A DNA stretch of 64,000 nucleotides from Natronococcus occultus SP4 (GTDB lineage: Archaea; Halobacteriota; Halobacteria; Halobacteriales; Natrialbaceae), in NCBI RefSeq assembly GCF_000328685.1, contig NC_019974.1:3525001-3589000 (forward strand), written 5' to 3'. Both the position numbers and the translations under genes were made by a program. The notes under the pieces are model-generated. The model did not search any database and was not told the origin of the DNA. It saw only the letters and a list, made by a program, of their open reading frames with translations. Positions 37,661 to 46,863 of the stretch are shown here, in pieces. The first letter of the stretch is position 1. Each line of letters begins with the position of its first letter.

Positions 37661-38118
37661 GCTGCGTTGTCGGCCTCGTCGTACTCCTCTTCGACCTCCG
37701 CCTCGGTTTCTTCGGCTTCGTCTTCGTCCTCGATGATCTCGAGTTCGATCTCGTCCTCGTAGAGGCTGATCAACACGAGGTTCGTTTCGTCGGTGATCTC
37801 CCCCATCTCGACCAGGTCCTCGATCTCGTCGTCGCCGTGGCGGGTGATACGAAACTGCTGGTCCTCGCCCTCGATGTGGGGTGGCGCGACGCGTTCGTCG
37901 GGCGTGATCGTGTAGCTCTCCTCGTAGGTCTCGCGGCCGCCGTCCCGAGCGACGGCGTCGAGACTGATATTGTACGGACGATCTCCCTCGTTGGTGATCT
38001 CGATGGGGACCGGGCTCTGGAGGCTGCCGGTGAAGTGATCCTCGACCGCGTCGACACAGCCCGCGAGGCTCGCGACGGCGACGACGCCCGCGGACCGGAG
38101 TACCGTACGGCGGTTCAC
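37651..38118 (-). CDS. Tat-exported lipoprotein, uncharacterised
   Basis: A 155-residue protein. The GTG start at 38118 gives VNRRTVLRSAGVVAVASLAG followed by Cys, a twin-arginine signal with lipobox (SLAGC), so it is probably lipid-anchored on the outer face of the membrane. The middle has a beta-sandwich-like stretch (SPVPIEITNEGDRPYNISLD) and the last 35 residues are mostly Glu/Asp. Function unknown. A longer start at 38175 would put a poor extension before the signal. Confidence 0.8.
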   Translation of the reverse strand: MNRRTVLRSAGVVAVASLAGCVDAVEDHFTGSLQSPVPIEITNEGDRPYNISLDAVARDGGRETYEESYTITPDERVAPPHIEGEDQQFRITRHGDDEIEDLVEMGEITDETNLVLISLYEDEIELEIIEDEDEAEETEAEVEEEYDEADNAAQG

Positions 38119-38424
38119 GCTCGGCCCTCGGGGCCGAGCGACCGTCAGTATTACCCTTCCAGTCGGGGCTGGCACCTGTGGCCTGCCAACCGCTCTCCGG
38201 ACCGATATCCGGCGATGCGGAACGACGGGCCGCGCGGCCTTGACATGTTAACGGTTACCTTCACGGCTAGCTACTGTGTGTAATAGGACGATGATTCATG
38301 ACAAACAGCCACGAGTCGGCCGCGTACGGCCGTCCTCGAGAACGACCCGCAGGGGAGGCGGGTCGAACGGTCGGGCGGGGTACTGGTGGCGGGACCGACA
38401 CGGACCGAAAGCGGTGAGCGATCG

Positions 38425-38925
38425 ATGACCCGAAACACGACGATGGCGACGATCGGTGTCCTCTCGGTGCTTGCGCTCGTGACGGCGGCGCTGGGGCTGT
38501 ACCGCGTGTTCTCGTTTATCGGTGCGGCGACCATCTTGGCGGTGTTTGCGGTCGCGACGATCGAACGCAACGGGACCGAACTCGATCTCGCACCCTACAC
38601 CGGACTGATCGGCATCCTCGGCGCGTTCTTCGTCGCTGGCTTGGCCGGGATCTGGCTGACCTGGGAGCCCGGCGTCACCGACTACAGCTACGTGCTGGGC
38701 GTGCCGATGTCGACGCTGATCTACTTCGGGTTCATCTGGCTGTTGCCCCTGACCTGTGCGATCTACTACTCGCTGCTGTTCGATCGGGTCGCAAGCGAAG
38801 AGATCGTCGAGGGCATCCTCGAGGACGCCCGCGAGGCCCAGCGGCGTGAGTCGCTCCCGCTGGCGTCCGAACAGCCCGAGAACACCCTCGAGGCGACCGA
38901 CGGAGGTGAGCGGACCGATGAGTAG
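38425..38925 (+). CDS. small membrane subunit next to a sodium:solute symporter
   Basis: A 166-residue protein with about four membrane segments (MATIGVLSVLALVTAALGL, SFIGAATILAVFAVATI, LIGILGAFFVAGLAGIWL and LIYFGFIWLLPLTCAIYY) and a soluble acidic tail. It overlaps the symporter gene by 8 bases. Small membrane proteins (DUF3311, DUF485) commonly accompany SSS transporters, but this one is larger and not clearly of those families. It probably assists the transporter. Confidence 0.8.
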   Translation: MTRNTTMATIGVLSVLALVTAALGLYRVFSFIGAATILAVFAVATIERNGTELDLAPYTGLIGILGAFFVAGLAGIWLTWEPGVTDYSYVLGVPMSTLIYFGFIWLLPLTCAIYYSLLFDRVASEEIVEGILEDAREAQRRESLPLASEQPENTLEATDGGERTDE

Positions 38926-40516
38926 CGTCCTCGGAGCCGCCGGAACCGTCCTCCAGCAGGACGGGATCCCCGTCGCGGACGATCCGATCATCCTCGGCTT
39001 CGGCGCGGCGTACCTGCTGATCGTCCTCCTGATCGGCATCTGGGGCTGGATGCGAACCGATTCGACCAGCGACTTCCTGATTACGGGCAAGAGTATCGGC
39101 ACCTGGGTCCTCGCGCTGACGGCGTTCTCGGTGATCCAGTCCGGGTTCGGTTTCATCGGCGGTCCCGAACTTGTCTACGAGTTCGGGACGACCGCGCTGT
39201 GGATCTTCTTTACCGCGCCGCTTGGCTTCCTGCTGACGTGGGTCGTCCTGGCAAAGCGGATGCGCCTGATCGCCGACATCCGGAACGTGTTGACCCTGCC
39301 CGACGCGATGTACGTCCGCTACGAGAGCGATTGGGTTCGCGGGCTCAGCGGCGTCGCCGTCGCACTCGGCGTCGTCGCCTACCTGGCGGTCAATCTGGCG
39401 GCGCTGCAGTTCGTCATGCGGGCGATCTTCGGCATCCCCGTGCTGTGGGGCCTGTTCGGGGGCGCGCTAATCCTGCTGCTGTACTGTATGCTCGGCGGGA
39501 TGATCGCGGGCGTCTGGACGGACTTCCTGCAGGCGATCACGATGGTCGTCGGCGCCGTGTTCGTCTTCGCGTACGCGATCTCGTTCGGGGGCGGGATGGA
39601 GAACATCTCCCAGAACCTGGCGAGCACGGATCCGAACCTCATCTCGCCGTTCGGCGCGATGGGCGGGGCCACGACCGCCGTCCTCGTCGGGATCGCCTGG
39701 TGGGTGCTGTTCTCGGTCGGCGCGGCCGGCCAACCCCACCTGATCACGAAGTTCTACATGAGCCGCAACCTCACGATCCTCAAGTGGGGTGCCCCGATCG
39801 CGGCGATCTCCTACGCGATCTCGAGCCTGATCGCGTTCTCGGCCGGGCTGTCGATGCGTGCGATGGTCGAGGCCGGCCAGCGCGAGGCGACGTTCTCGGC
39901 CTCTGAGGTCGGACCGGTCTTCGTCCTCGATCACACCGGAAGCATCATCGCCGGGCTGATCCTCGCGGCGCTTTTGGCGGCGATCATGTCTACCAGTGAC
40001 TCGTTTCTCAACATCGGCGCGGCCGCGATCTCGCGGGACATTCCGCGAGCGCTCGGCAGGCCGATCACCGACCCGAAGACCGAGCTCCGGGTCACGCAGG
40101 GCGCGCTGGCGGGACTGACGGTGCTGTCGACGATCGTCGTCTTCTACTCCGACGCGCTGGTCGGCATCCTCGGGGCGATCAGCTGGGGCTTCTTTGCCGC
40201 CGCGTTCGTCCCGATCGTCGTCTTCGGGTTGAACTGGAAGGGAGCGACGAAGGAAGGGGCGATCGCCGCCCTCGTCGTCGGCATGCTGTACAACATCATC
40301 TACAACGTCGTGCCCGAGGCCGCGGCGATCGTCGACGCGGGCTGGCTCAACTGGATCAGCGAGAACGTCGTGATGGCGACCTACCCGTACCCCGCCGAAG
40401 TTCCCGCCGAGGCCATCTCCTTGCTCGTGACGATGGCCGTCTTCGTCTTCGTCTCGATCGCGACCCAGCGGGGTCGTGAGCTACCTGCCGACCTCCACGC
40501 CCTGTTCGAGCGCTGA
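38918..40516 (+). CDS. sodium:solute symporter (SSS family)
   Basis: A 532-residue transporter with about 13 membrane segments. The SSS core is recognisable from DFLITGKSIGTWVLALTAFS, GGMIAGVWTDFLQAITMVVG (family signature region), GQPHLITKFYMSR and LLAAIMSTSDSFLNIGAAA. The ATG at 38918 is inside the end of the preceding gene; the upstream frame is a shadow of it. The substrate may be an organic acid, proline or pantothenate-like solute, which cannot be told from sequence. Confidence 0.92.
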   Translation: MSSVLGAAGTVLQQDGIPVADDPIILGFGAAYLLIVLLIGIWGWMRTDSTSDFLITGKSIGTWVLALTAFSVIQSGFGFIGGPELVYEFGTTALWIFFTAPLGFLLTWVVLAKRMRLIADIRNVLTLPDAMYVRYESDWVRGLSGVAVALGVVAYLAVNLAALQFVMRAIFGIPVLWGLFGGALILLLYCMLGGMIAGVWTDFLQAITMVVGAVFVFAYAISFGGGMENISQNLASTDPNLISPFGAMGGATTAVLVGIAWWVLFSVGAAGQPHLITKFYMSRNLTILKWGAPIAAISYAISSLIAFSAGLSMRAMVEAGQREATFSASEVGPVFVLDHTGSIIAGLILAALLAAIMSTSDSFLNIGAAAISRDIPRALGRPITDPKTELRVTQGALAGLTVLSTIVVFYSDALVGILGAISWGFFAAAFVPIVVFGLNWKGATKEGAIAALVVGMLYNIIYNVVPEAAAIVDAGWLNWISENVVMATYPYPAEVPAEAISLLVTMAVFVFVSIATQRGRELPADLHALFER

Positions 40517-40980
40517 TGACCGACGAGGACTCGATCGCACGACTCACAAACTGGCTGCGCCGGCGCCCGAACTCGATCGAGTTCTGGGAACTGGTGCTCA
40601 CCGACGAGCAGCTGCTCTGTTGTTTCGTCGGCGAGTCCTACCGCTCGATGCTGTTGCGGGCCGACATGGGCGAACGGGACCGCGCGCTGGTCGCGGACAC
40701 CACCCCCGCGGAGCTGGAGGGTCTCGACGAGCGCAACTTCTCGATCCCGCTCGAGGCCCTCGAGTCGATCCGACTCGTCGTCGGGACGCGGCTCAGGCGA
40801 GCGACCCTCGAGATCGAGTGGGACGACGACGAGAAACAGCCCCACCTCGAGAAGGGGCGCCTGACCCTGTACGCCGGCCGCGACGCCGACTCCCAGCGCG
40901 ACCTCGTCGCGGGGCTGGCCGACGAGCCCGCGCTTGCCGGCGTCGATGTCGCGGTCGACTCGCGGCGTCTCCCCTTCTGA
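40516..40980 (+). CDS. uncharacterised protein in the symporter operon
   Basis: A 154-residue soluble protein whose ATG shares a base with the symporter stop (TGATG), so it is translationally coupled. It begins MTDEDSIARLTNWLRRRPNS and is dominated by beta strands (ELVLTDEQLLCCFVGESYRS, ATLEIEWDDDE), a layout reminiscent of PH-like domains; this is a visual impression only. The coupling suggests a role in controlling the transporter. Confidence 0.75.
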   Translation: MTDEDSIARLTNWLRRRPNSIEFWELVLTDEQLLCCFVGESYRSMLLRADMGERDRALVADTTPAELEGLDERNFSIPLEALESIRLVVGTRLRRATLEIEWDDDEKQPHLEKGRLTLYAGRDADSQRDLVAGLADEPALAGVDVAVDSRRLPF

Positions 40981-41075
40981 GCGGGGACGTCCTCGTCGTC
41001 GCTCGGGGGACGTAACACCTCTCTCGGATCGGAGCCCCCGCGGACTGTCCCGATTTAAAATCGGATACTGTCCGC

Positions 41076-42062
41076 TTGAAAAGATATATAGCCGTCGTCT
41101 GGATATCCGAGTTCATCATCCGAAACGCCGCCTATCTCGGACAGCTCTTCCGATCGCAACGTTCGCTTCTCGTCGTCATCGGCGCCACCCTCGCCGGCGT
41201 CGCCTACCCCGCCCTCGCAGCACCGATCGAACCCCTGCTCCCGGCGTTCGTCGCCGGGTTAGTGTTCACCGCGTTCTACGGGTTCAGCCTCGGCGACACC
41301 ACGGTCCGTTCGGTCTCCGTGCCGGTGATCGGCTCGCTGGTCTGTCTCTACTTGCTCGTCCCGATCACCCTGTACCCGATCGCCGCGGCGACCCTCTCGG
41401 GGGAGTTGCTGCTCGGCGTCCTGGTCGTCCTCTCCGCTCCGGTCGCGGCCGGCAGCTCGATCATCTGGACGCGACTCGGCGGCGGGAACACGCTCTCGGC
41501 GACGGTGACGGTGTTGGCCTCGATGCTGCTGGCCCCGCTCGCGATGCCGTCGCTGATCTCGCTGTTTGCCGACTCCGGCGTCGACGTCGCCGCTGCCGAC
41601 CTCGTCGTCGAACTCGGCGCAATCGTGCTAGTGGCCGGGCTGCTCGCCTCTTTCGTCCCCGCCGACGCCGTCTCGGACGATCAGCTCGATACGTTCTCCG
41701 TCGCGACGATCGGCGCCCTGATCTACGCGAGCGTCGGTAGCTCGCCGCTGTCGGTCGAGCCGATCCAGCTCGCGGTCGTTGCCGGAATCGCGATCGCAGC
41801 GCTCGGCCTCAGCGCGGCCGTCGCCGCAGGACTGTACGCTCGCGGCGTCCGGAGCGACGACTGTATCACCGTGCTGTTCTCGGGCTCGATGAAAAACATG
41901 AGCGTCGCCGTCATGATCGGAGCGGTGCTCGGTGGCGGGACGATCGTCGCCGCCATCACCGCCTTCCACGTCGTCCAGCAGGTCGTCAGCAGCTCGATCG
42001 TCGGGCGCCTCGGGCCCGCGGGCGGCTCGGAGCCCGTTGCGACGACCCAGCCCGGCGATTAA
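41076..42062 (+). CDS. bile acid:sodium symporter-like (BASS/SBF) transporter
   Basis: A 328-residue membrane protein with about 9-10 segments. The family landmark is the stretch GSMKNMSVAVMIGAVLGGG near the C-terminus, equivalent to the conserved crossing segment in SBF proteins. The start is TTG at 41076 (MKRYIAVVWISEFI); no ATG or GTG is available nearby, and AT-rich sequence around 41080-41090 could instead be promoter, with the true start a little further in. The substrate is unknown. Confidence 0.75.
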   Translation: MKRYIAVVWISEFIIRNAAYLGQLFRSQRSLLVVIGATLAGVAYPALAAPIEPLLPAFVAGLVFTAFYGFSLGDTTVRSVSVPVIGSLVCLYLLVPITLYPIAAATLSGELLLGVLVVLSAPVAAGSSIIWTRLGGGNTLSATVTVLASMLLAPLAMPSLISLFADSGVDVAAADLVVELGAIVLVAGLLASFVPADAVSDDQLDTFSVATIGALIYASVGSSPLSVEPIQLAVVAGIAIAALGLSAAVAAGLYARGVRSDDCITVLFSGSMKNMSVAVMIGAVLGGGTIVAAITAFHVVQQVVSSSIVGRLGPAGGSEPVATTQPGD

Positions 42063-42163
42063 GTGGCGCCCGACCACCGCGGATCGGATCGGATCGGATC
42101 GGCACCGCCGTCCTCGGCGCGTGAGACGCGGAGGTTTTTCACGGTGAAGAATGAGAATCCGGT

Positions 42164-42775
42164 ATGTCCACGGGTGCGACCACAACCGTCGAGATCGACA
42201 CAACACTGTTCATCACCGTCTCCGGACCGCCGGGCTGTGGCGCGACGACGCTCTGTGAACGCCTCTCCGACGCGATCGGCTGTCCGTACGTCTCCGGGGG
42301 CGACATCTTCCGGGAGCTCGCCGAGGACCGGGGGCTGAACCTCAACCAGCTGACCGCCGAGGCCGACGCCGACGACGAGATCGACCGGGCGATCGACGGG
42401 CGCCTCCAGTCGATCGCCGAGAAGTGGGGTACCGCGAACAAACCATTCATCCTCGAATCCCGGCTCGCGGGCTGGATCGCGGGCGATCGCGCGGACCTGC
42501 GGATCTGGCTCGACGCCCCCGAGGACGTCCGCCTCGAACGGATCGAGGACCGCATCGAGACCGAGCCCGAGATGCGGGTCCGGGAGGTCAGCGAGGCCGG
42601 ACGCTACGAGTCCTACTACGAGATCGACATCGACGAGCGGGAGTTCTACGACCTCCAGCTCAACACCGCCCGCTGGGGGAAAGAGGGCGTGTTCCAGGTC
42701 ATCCGGGCCGCCATCGAGGAGTACGACCCCGACGCCGATACGGGAGCGTTCCCGACGCCGGAGCTGGATCCGTAG
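42164..42775 (+). CDS. cmk: cytidylate kinase (archaeal type)
   Basis: A 203-residue (d)CMP kinase. The P-loop is SGPPGCGATTL at about residues 20-30, followed by the conserved YVSGGDIFRELAEDRG and LESRLAGWIA segments, as in archaeal Cmk proteins. It phosphorylates CMP/dCMP to the diphosphates. It stands alone. The run of GATCG repeats at 42080-42105 upstream looks like chance. Confidence 0.92.
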   Translation: MSTGATTTVEIDTTLFITVSGPPGCGATTLCERLSDAIGCPYVSGGDIFRELAEDRGLNLNQLTAEADADDEIDRAIDGRLQSIAEKWGTANKPFILESRLAGWIAGDRADLRIWLDAPEDVRLERIEDRIETEPEMRVREVSEAGRYESYYEIDIDEREFYDLQLNTARWGKEGVFQVIRAAIEEYDPDADTGAFPTPELDP

Positions 42776-43208
42776 TCGCTTTCGGGCACCTTCCGAAACG
42801 ATACTGGGTGATCGAACCGGGATCGATCGGCAAAGCGGTCACAGTTCTCGTTATCGCCAGCTGAGAGCTTTCGCGGCTGGTTCTCGAGGAGCAGCCCACG
42901 AGGCGTTTCGAACACACGAACCGATTCGATCGAAAAATCGACGATCGGTACGAAGTCGACGCCAGTTCATCCCGGCGTGGGCGCGCCAGGACCAGTCGGC
43001 TTTTCGTCCTCGTCACGATCGTCGCGATGAAGGATCGCATCACGGACACGGTCGAACGCCGATCGGTCTGTGCGGACGATGGAGCGGTGCATAGCCCATA
43101 CTCATGTTATCACCTGACACACTTGGATCTGGCGGGAACGTCGGCGTTGACCCGACGAGTCGCGTTCGGCGGTAGTTCTTTCATGCCATCCGCTCTCGTA
43201 TGACATGA
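42776..43208. other. intergenic region
   Basis: A 433-base stretch in which I find no convincing gene, repeat or RNA. Frames in it are short and lack haloarchaeal composition. It may be remains of a lost gene plus the promoter of the acyl-CoA synthetase gene. Confidence 0.5.
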
Positions 43209-44909
43209 ATGACGTACTTCGTCACGCTCGAGGGAGAGACGTACGAGGACGCCGTCGACGCCTTCTCGTGGGATCTCCCGGAGGAGTTCAACGCGGCCGT
43301 CGATCTGGTCGGCAAACACGACGGCGACCGGGTCGCGCTCCACCAGGCGTTCCCGGACGGACGACGCGAGAGCTACAGCTTTTCGGACCTCGATCGGCGC
43401 TCAAACGCGGTGGCGAACGTCCTCGAGCAACGCGGGGTCGAGTTCGGTGACCGAGTCGCGGTCGTCCTCTCCCAGAAACCCGCGAACGTCCTGACCCATC
43501 TGGCCTGCTGGAAAGTCGGGGCGGTCTCGCTGCCGCTGTCGGTACTTTTCGGCACCGACGCGCTTCGCTACCGGCTGACCGACAGCGAGGCCCGCGTCGC
43601 GGTCGTCGACGCCGCCCAGTGGGAGACGATCCGGGAGATCGCACCCGACTGTCCCGAGCTCGAGGACGTGCTGGTGGTCGACGCCGACGCCGAACTCGAT
43701 CCGGACGCGCTCGAGGGCGCGACCGCCTCGCGGTTCGACGCGGCGGTCGATCGCGAGGACGTCGACTACGAGGTCGCGTCGACGGACGTCGACACGCCGG
43801 CGATAATCATGTACACCAGCGGGAGCACCGGCGAGCCGAAGGGCGTGGTCCACAGCCACGGCGTCTGGCTGGGACACTGTCCGGCCTTCTCGATGTACTT
43901 CGAGCGCGAGGTGCGGGCCGACGACGCCGTCTACTGGACGCCCGCGGACTGGGCCTGGATCGGGGCGCTGGGGGATCTGGTCTTTCCGGCCTGGCACTAC
44001 GGTCGGCCCGTGGTCGGCTCGCCGATGGGGTCGTTCGATCCCGAGGCGGCCCTCGAGCTGGCCGCCGAGTTCGACGTCACCCACACCTTCCTCCCGCCGA
44101 CGGCGATCCGGATGTTGATGGACGTCGACGATCCCGCCGACCGCTACGAGCTCTCCCTGCGGGTGATCTGCTCCGGGGGCGAGCCGCTGACACCGGAGAT
44201 CCTCGAGTGGGCCGACGCCGAACTCGAGGGGACGGTCGTCAACGAGCTGTACGGCCAGACGGAGGCGAACCTGCTCGTCACGAACTGTCGAGAGTGGTTC
44301 CCCGCGCGTGCGGGGAGTATGGGAAAACCGGTACCCGGACGCGATATCGCGCTGGTCGACCCCGAGACGGGCGAGCGCGTCGAGGCGGGATCGGTCGGCG
44401 AGATCGCGGTTCGGCGCGGCGAGGACCCCGTCGTCTTCGATCGCTACTGGAACGCACCCGAACGGACCGAGCGCGCAACCCTCGAAAGAGGCGGCGACGA
44501 GCAACGCAGTGCGGAGCAATCTGTATCGGATGGCGAGGCCTGGCACCTGACCGGGGATCTCGCCGAGCGCGACGCCGAGGGCTACCTCTGGTTCAAGTCC
44601 CGCGACGACGACCTCATCATCACCAGCGGCTATCGGGTCGGTCCCCGGGAGGTCGAGGACGCCGTCCTCGAACATCCGTCGGTCGCCCAGGTCGGCGTCG
44701 TCGGCGTCCCCGACGACCGGCGCGGCGAGATCATCAAGGCGGTCGTCCAGCCCGCGGCGGGGACGGAGGGCTCCGAGGCGCTACGCGAGGAGATCCGCGA
44801 GCTGGTCCGGGATCGATTGGCCGAGTACGAGTACCCCCGCGAGATCGAGTTCCGCGAGGCGTTACCGCAGACGACGACGGGAAAGATCAGACGCTCCGAA
44901 CTCGAATGA
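43209..44909 (+). CDS. AMP-forming acyl-CoA synthetase
   Basis: A 566-residue adenylate-forming enzyme activating a carboxylic acid to its CoA thioester. Core motifs are A3 YTSGSTGEPKGV, A5 NELYGQTEANL, A7 HLTGDLAERDAEGYLWF, A8 SGYRVGPREVED and the adenylation lysine in TTTGKIRRSE. Size and motif spacing fit the acetyl-/medium-chain acyl-CoA synthetase group. Around residues 420-440 there is an insertion rich in Arg/Glu/Ser (ERGGDEQRSAEQSVSD) before the A7 motif, which is unusual. The start at ATG 43209 follows a close in-phase-shifted ATG at 43204. Confidence 0.92.
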   Translation: MTYFVTLEGETYEDAVDAFSWDLPEEFNAAVDLVGKHDGDRVALHQAFPDGRRESYSFSDLDRRSNAVANVLEQRGVEFGDRVAVVLSQKPANVLTHLACWKVGAVSLPLSVLFGTDALRYRLTDSEARVAVVDAAQWETIREIAPDCPELEDVLVVDADAELDPDALEGATASRFDAAVDREDVDYEVASTDVDTPAIIMYTSGSTGEPKGVVHSHGVWLGHCPAFSMYFEREVRADDAVYWTPADWAWIGALGDLVFPAWHYGRPVVGSPMGSFDPEAALELAAEFDVTHTFLPPTAIRMLMDVDDPADRYELSLRVICSGGEPLTPEILEWADAELEGTVVNELYGQTEANLLVTNCREWFPARAGSMGKPVPGRDIALVDPETGERVEAGSVGEIAVRRGEDPVVFDRYWNAPERTERATLERGGDEQRSAEQSVSDGEAWHLTGDLAERDAEGYLWFKSRDDDLIITSGYRVGPREVEDAVLEHPSVAQVGVVGVPDDRRGEIIKAVVQPAAGTEGSEALREEIRELVRDRLAEYEYPREIEFREALPQTTTGKIRRSELE

Positions 44910-44934
44910 GAGTCGCAGTTGCGGTGGCTCGTAG

Positions 44935-46434
44935 TTACTCGTCGGGCGAGTAGTTGGGCGCCTCGTCGGTGATGACGACGTCGTGGGCGTGGCTCTCAGC
45001 CTGGCCGGCCGAGGACACCCGGACGAACTCGCTGCGCTCCTTGAACTCGGGGATCGTCGGCGCGCCGACGTACCCCATCCCCGACTGCATCCCGCCAGCG
45101 AGCTGGTGGAGCTCGGACTTGAGGGTGCCCTTGTACGGCGTCGCGGCCTCGACGCCCTCGGGGACGTAGTCGTCTTCCTCCTCGGGCTCTTCCTTGAGGT
45201 AGCGGTCGCTATCGCCGGATTTCATCGCGCCGACCGACCCCATGCCGCGGTACTGCTTGTACTTCTTGCCGTTCATCGTGACGACGCGGCCGGGGGCCTC
45301 GTCGGTCCCGGCGAAGTACGAACCCAGCATGACGGCGTCGGCGCCGGCGGCGACCGCCTTGATCGCGTCGCCGGAGTAGCGGATGCCGCCGTCCGCGATG
45401 ACGGGGATGCCGTGCTCGCTGGCGACGTCTGCGACCTGCGCGACCGCGGTGATCTGGGGCATGCCGGCACCGGAGACGACCCGTGTCGTACAGATCGAGC
45501 CGGGACCGATGCCGACCTTGATCCCGTCGGCAAAGTCGACCAGCTCCGCGGCGGCCTCGCGGGTACCGACGTTGCCGACGACGACGTCGGCCTCGACGGA
45601 CTCCTTGATCTCGCGGGCGCCCTCGATGACGTTGCGGTTGTGCGCGTGGGCGGTGTCGATAAACAGGATGTCGGCGCCGGCCTCGTCGGCTGCCTCGGCG
45701 CGCTCGTCCTCGAATGGGCTGACGGCGACGCCACAACACAGCTGGCCGTCCTCGTCCCGGACCGCCTCCTTGTACTCGCGGCGCTGGAGGATGCCCTGCA
45801 TCGTCACCAGGCCAACGAGCAGATTCTCGTCGTCGACGACCGGGACGCGCTCGATCTTGTGATCGTACATCAGATCGAACGCCTCGCGGGGGTCGACGTC
45901 CTCGTGGACGGTGATGACCTCGTCGGTCATCGCCTCGGTGACGGGGTCGTCCTCGTTGACCTCGAGGTGCGGGCGGATGTCGGTACTCGAGATGATCCCC
46001 AGCACTTCTCCGCGCGTGTTGACGACGGGGGCGCCGCCGACGCCCTGGCGAGCCATCTGGTCGTCGATCTCGCGAACGGTCATCTCGGGGTCGGCCGTGA
46101 CGACGTCCTCGTAGGGGATGACGAGTTCGTCGGCGCGTTTGACCCGGCCGATCTCCTCGACCATCTCGTCGACGTTCATATTGCGGTGGATGACGCCGAG
46201 CCCGCCGTGGCGGGCCATCGCGATGGCCATATCGCTCTCGGTGACGGTGTCCATCGCGGCCGACAGAATGGGGACCGAGAGCTCGACCGAGCGGGAGACG
46301 TGTGAGGAGAGATCGGCGTCGTCGGGTTCGACATGACTCTCCTTCGGTCGGAGGAGGACGTCGTCGAACGTTAGCGCTTCCGGTACCTGCAGTTTCGAAG
46401 AGTACGGCTCGTGCTCGGGAGCGTCGTTCGCCAT
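44935..46434 (-). CDS. guaB: IMP dehydrogenase
   Basis: A 499-residue enzyme of GTP synthesis (IMP to XMP with NAD). It begins with [15 protein letters not shown], has two CBS domains at about residues 95-220, the flavoprotein-like DIVxGN ([11 protein letters not shown]), the catalytic-loop cysteine in [17 protein letters not shown] and the flap [14 protein letters not shown]. All expected motifs are intact. It is convergent with the acyl-CoA synthetase gene. Confidence 0.96.
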   Translation of the reverse strand: MANDAPEHEPYSSKLQVPEALTFDDVLLRPKESHVEPDDADLSSHVSRSVELSVPILSAAMDTVTESDMAIAMARHGGLGVIHRNMNVDEMVEEIGRVKRADELVIPYEDVVTADPEMTVREIDDQMARQGVGGAPVVNTRGEVLGIISSTDIRPHLEVNEDDPVTEAMTDEVITVHEDVDPREAFDLMYDHKIERVPVVDDENLLVGLVTMQGILQRREYKEAVRDEDGQLCCGVAVSPFEDERAEAADEAGADILFIDTAHAHNRNVIEGAREIKESVEADVVVGNVGTREAAAELVDFADGIKVGIGPGSICTTRVVSGAGMPQITAVAQVADVASEHGIPVIADGGIRYSGDAIKAVAAGADAVMLGSYFAGTDEAPGRVVTMNGKKYKQYRGMGSVGAMKSGDSDRYLKEEPEEEDDYVPEGVEAATPYKGTLKSELHQLAGGMQSGMGYVGAPTIPEFKERSEFVRVSSAGQAESHAHDVVITDEAPNYSPDE

Positions 46435-46863
46435 GTCAACCGTCCGGAAGCGCCAGCAAAAAGCGTTGCGAGACGGGCGGAGGTTGCGAAGGCCTCCCGG
46501 GGGAGATCACGGGACGTGCTGCCACACGCGTGTAAAACCACACAGTCCGGGAACGTTCACCACAGTTCCAGATGAGTGCACCTTTGTCAGTATCTGGCGG
46601 TTATTGGCTGAGATACGCCGAGTTGTGTAATCGCTTCTCACGCAACGTTTATTGAGGGGCCAGTTGATCGTACGTGTATGAACGCTGTGAGTTTCAGCGA
46701 CTCCCGAACCGTCGGCCAGACGAGCGGTGCTGCCGTCGCTGCCAAAATTTTCGGGAACTTTAAACTCACAGCACGAGGCCTTCCGTCCGAGTGGCTCGCG
46801 GTGGAGCGCTCTCACTCGTCACAGTACCCACAGGCCTCGGGTCACGGCCATCGATCCTAAGCG
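46435..46863. other. intergenic region with a structured segment
   Basis: A 429-base gap between divergent genes. It contains a TATA-like element (about 46645-46652) and the inverted-repeat structure at 46684-46772. The 60-codon frame at 46678-46860 does not look like a haloarchaeal protein and is probably non-coding. Confidence 0.5.
46684..46772 (+). ncRNA. candidate structured RNA or leader
   Basis: A perfect 11-bp inverted repeat (GCTGTGAGTTT at 46684 and AAACTCACAGC at 46762) encloses a second 7-bp pair (TCCCGAA at 46702 and TTCGGGA at 46750). An alternative pairing is also possible (CAGCGAC at 46695 with GTCGCTG at 46734). A TATA-like ACGTTTATTG about 35 bases upstream could drive transcription. 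It may be a small RNA, a regulatory leader of the 46864 gene or a small inverted-repeat element. Confidence 0.45.

Noticed and set aside
42070..42110. GATCG direct repeats upstream of cmk
   Set aside because: Four short units are within what GC-rich DNA gives by chance, and no wider repeat is seen.
46678..46860. 60-codon frame over the structured segment before 46864
   Set aside because: It follows the inverted repeat, has no acidic bias and ends directly at the next gene. The RNA structure explains the region better.
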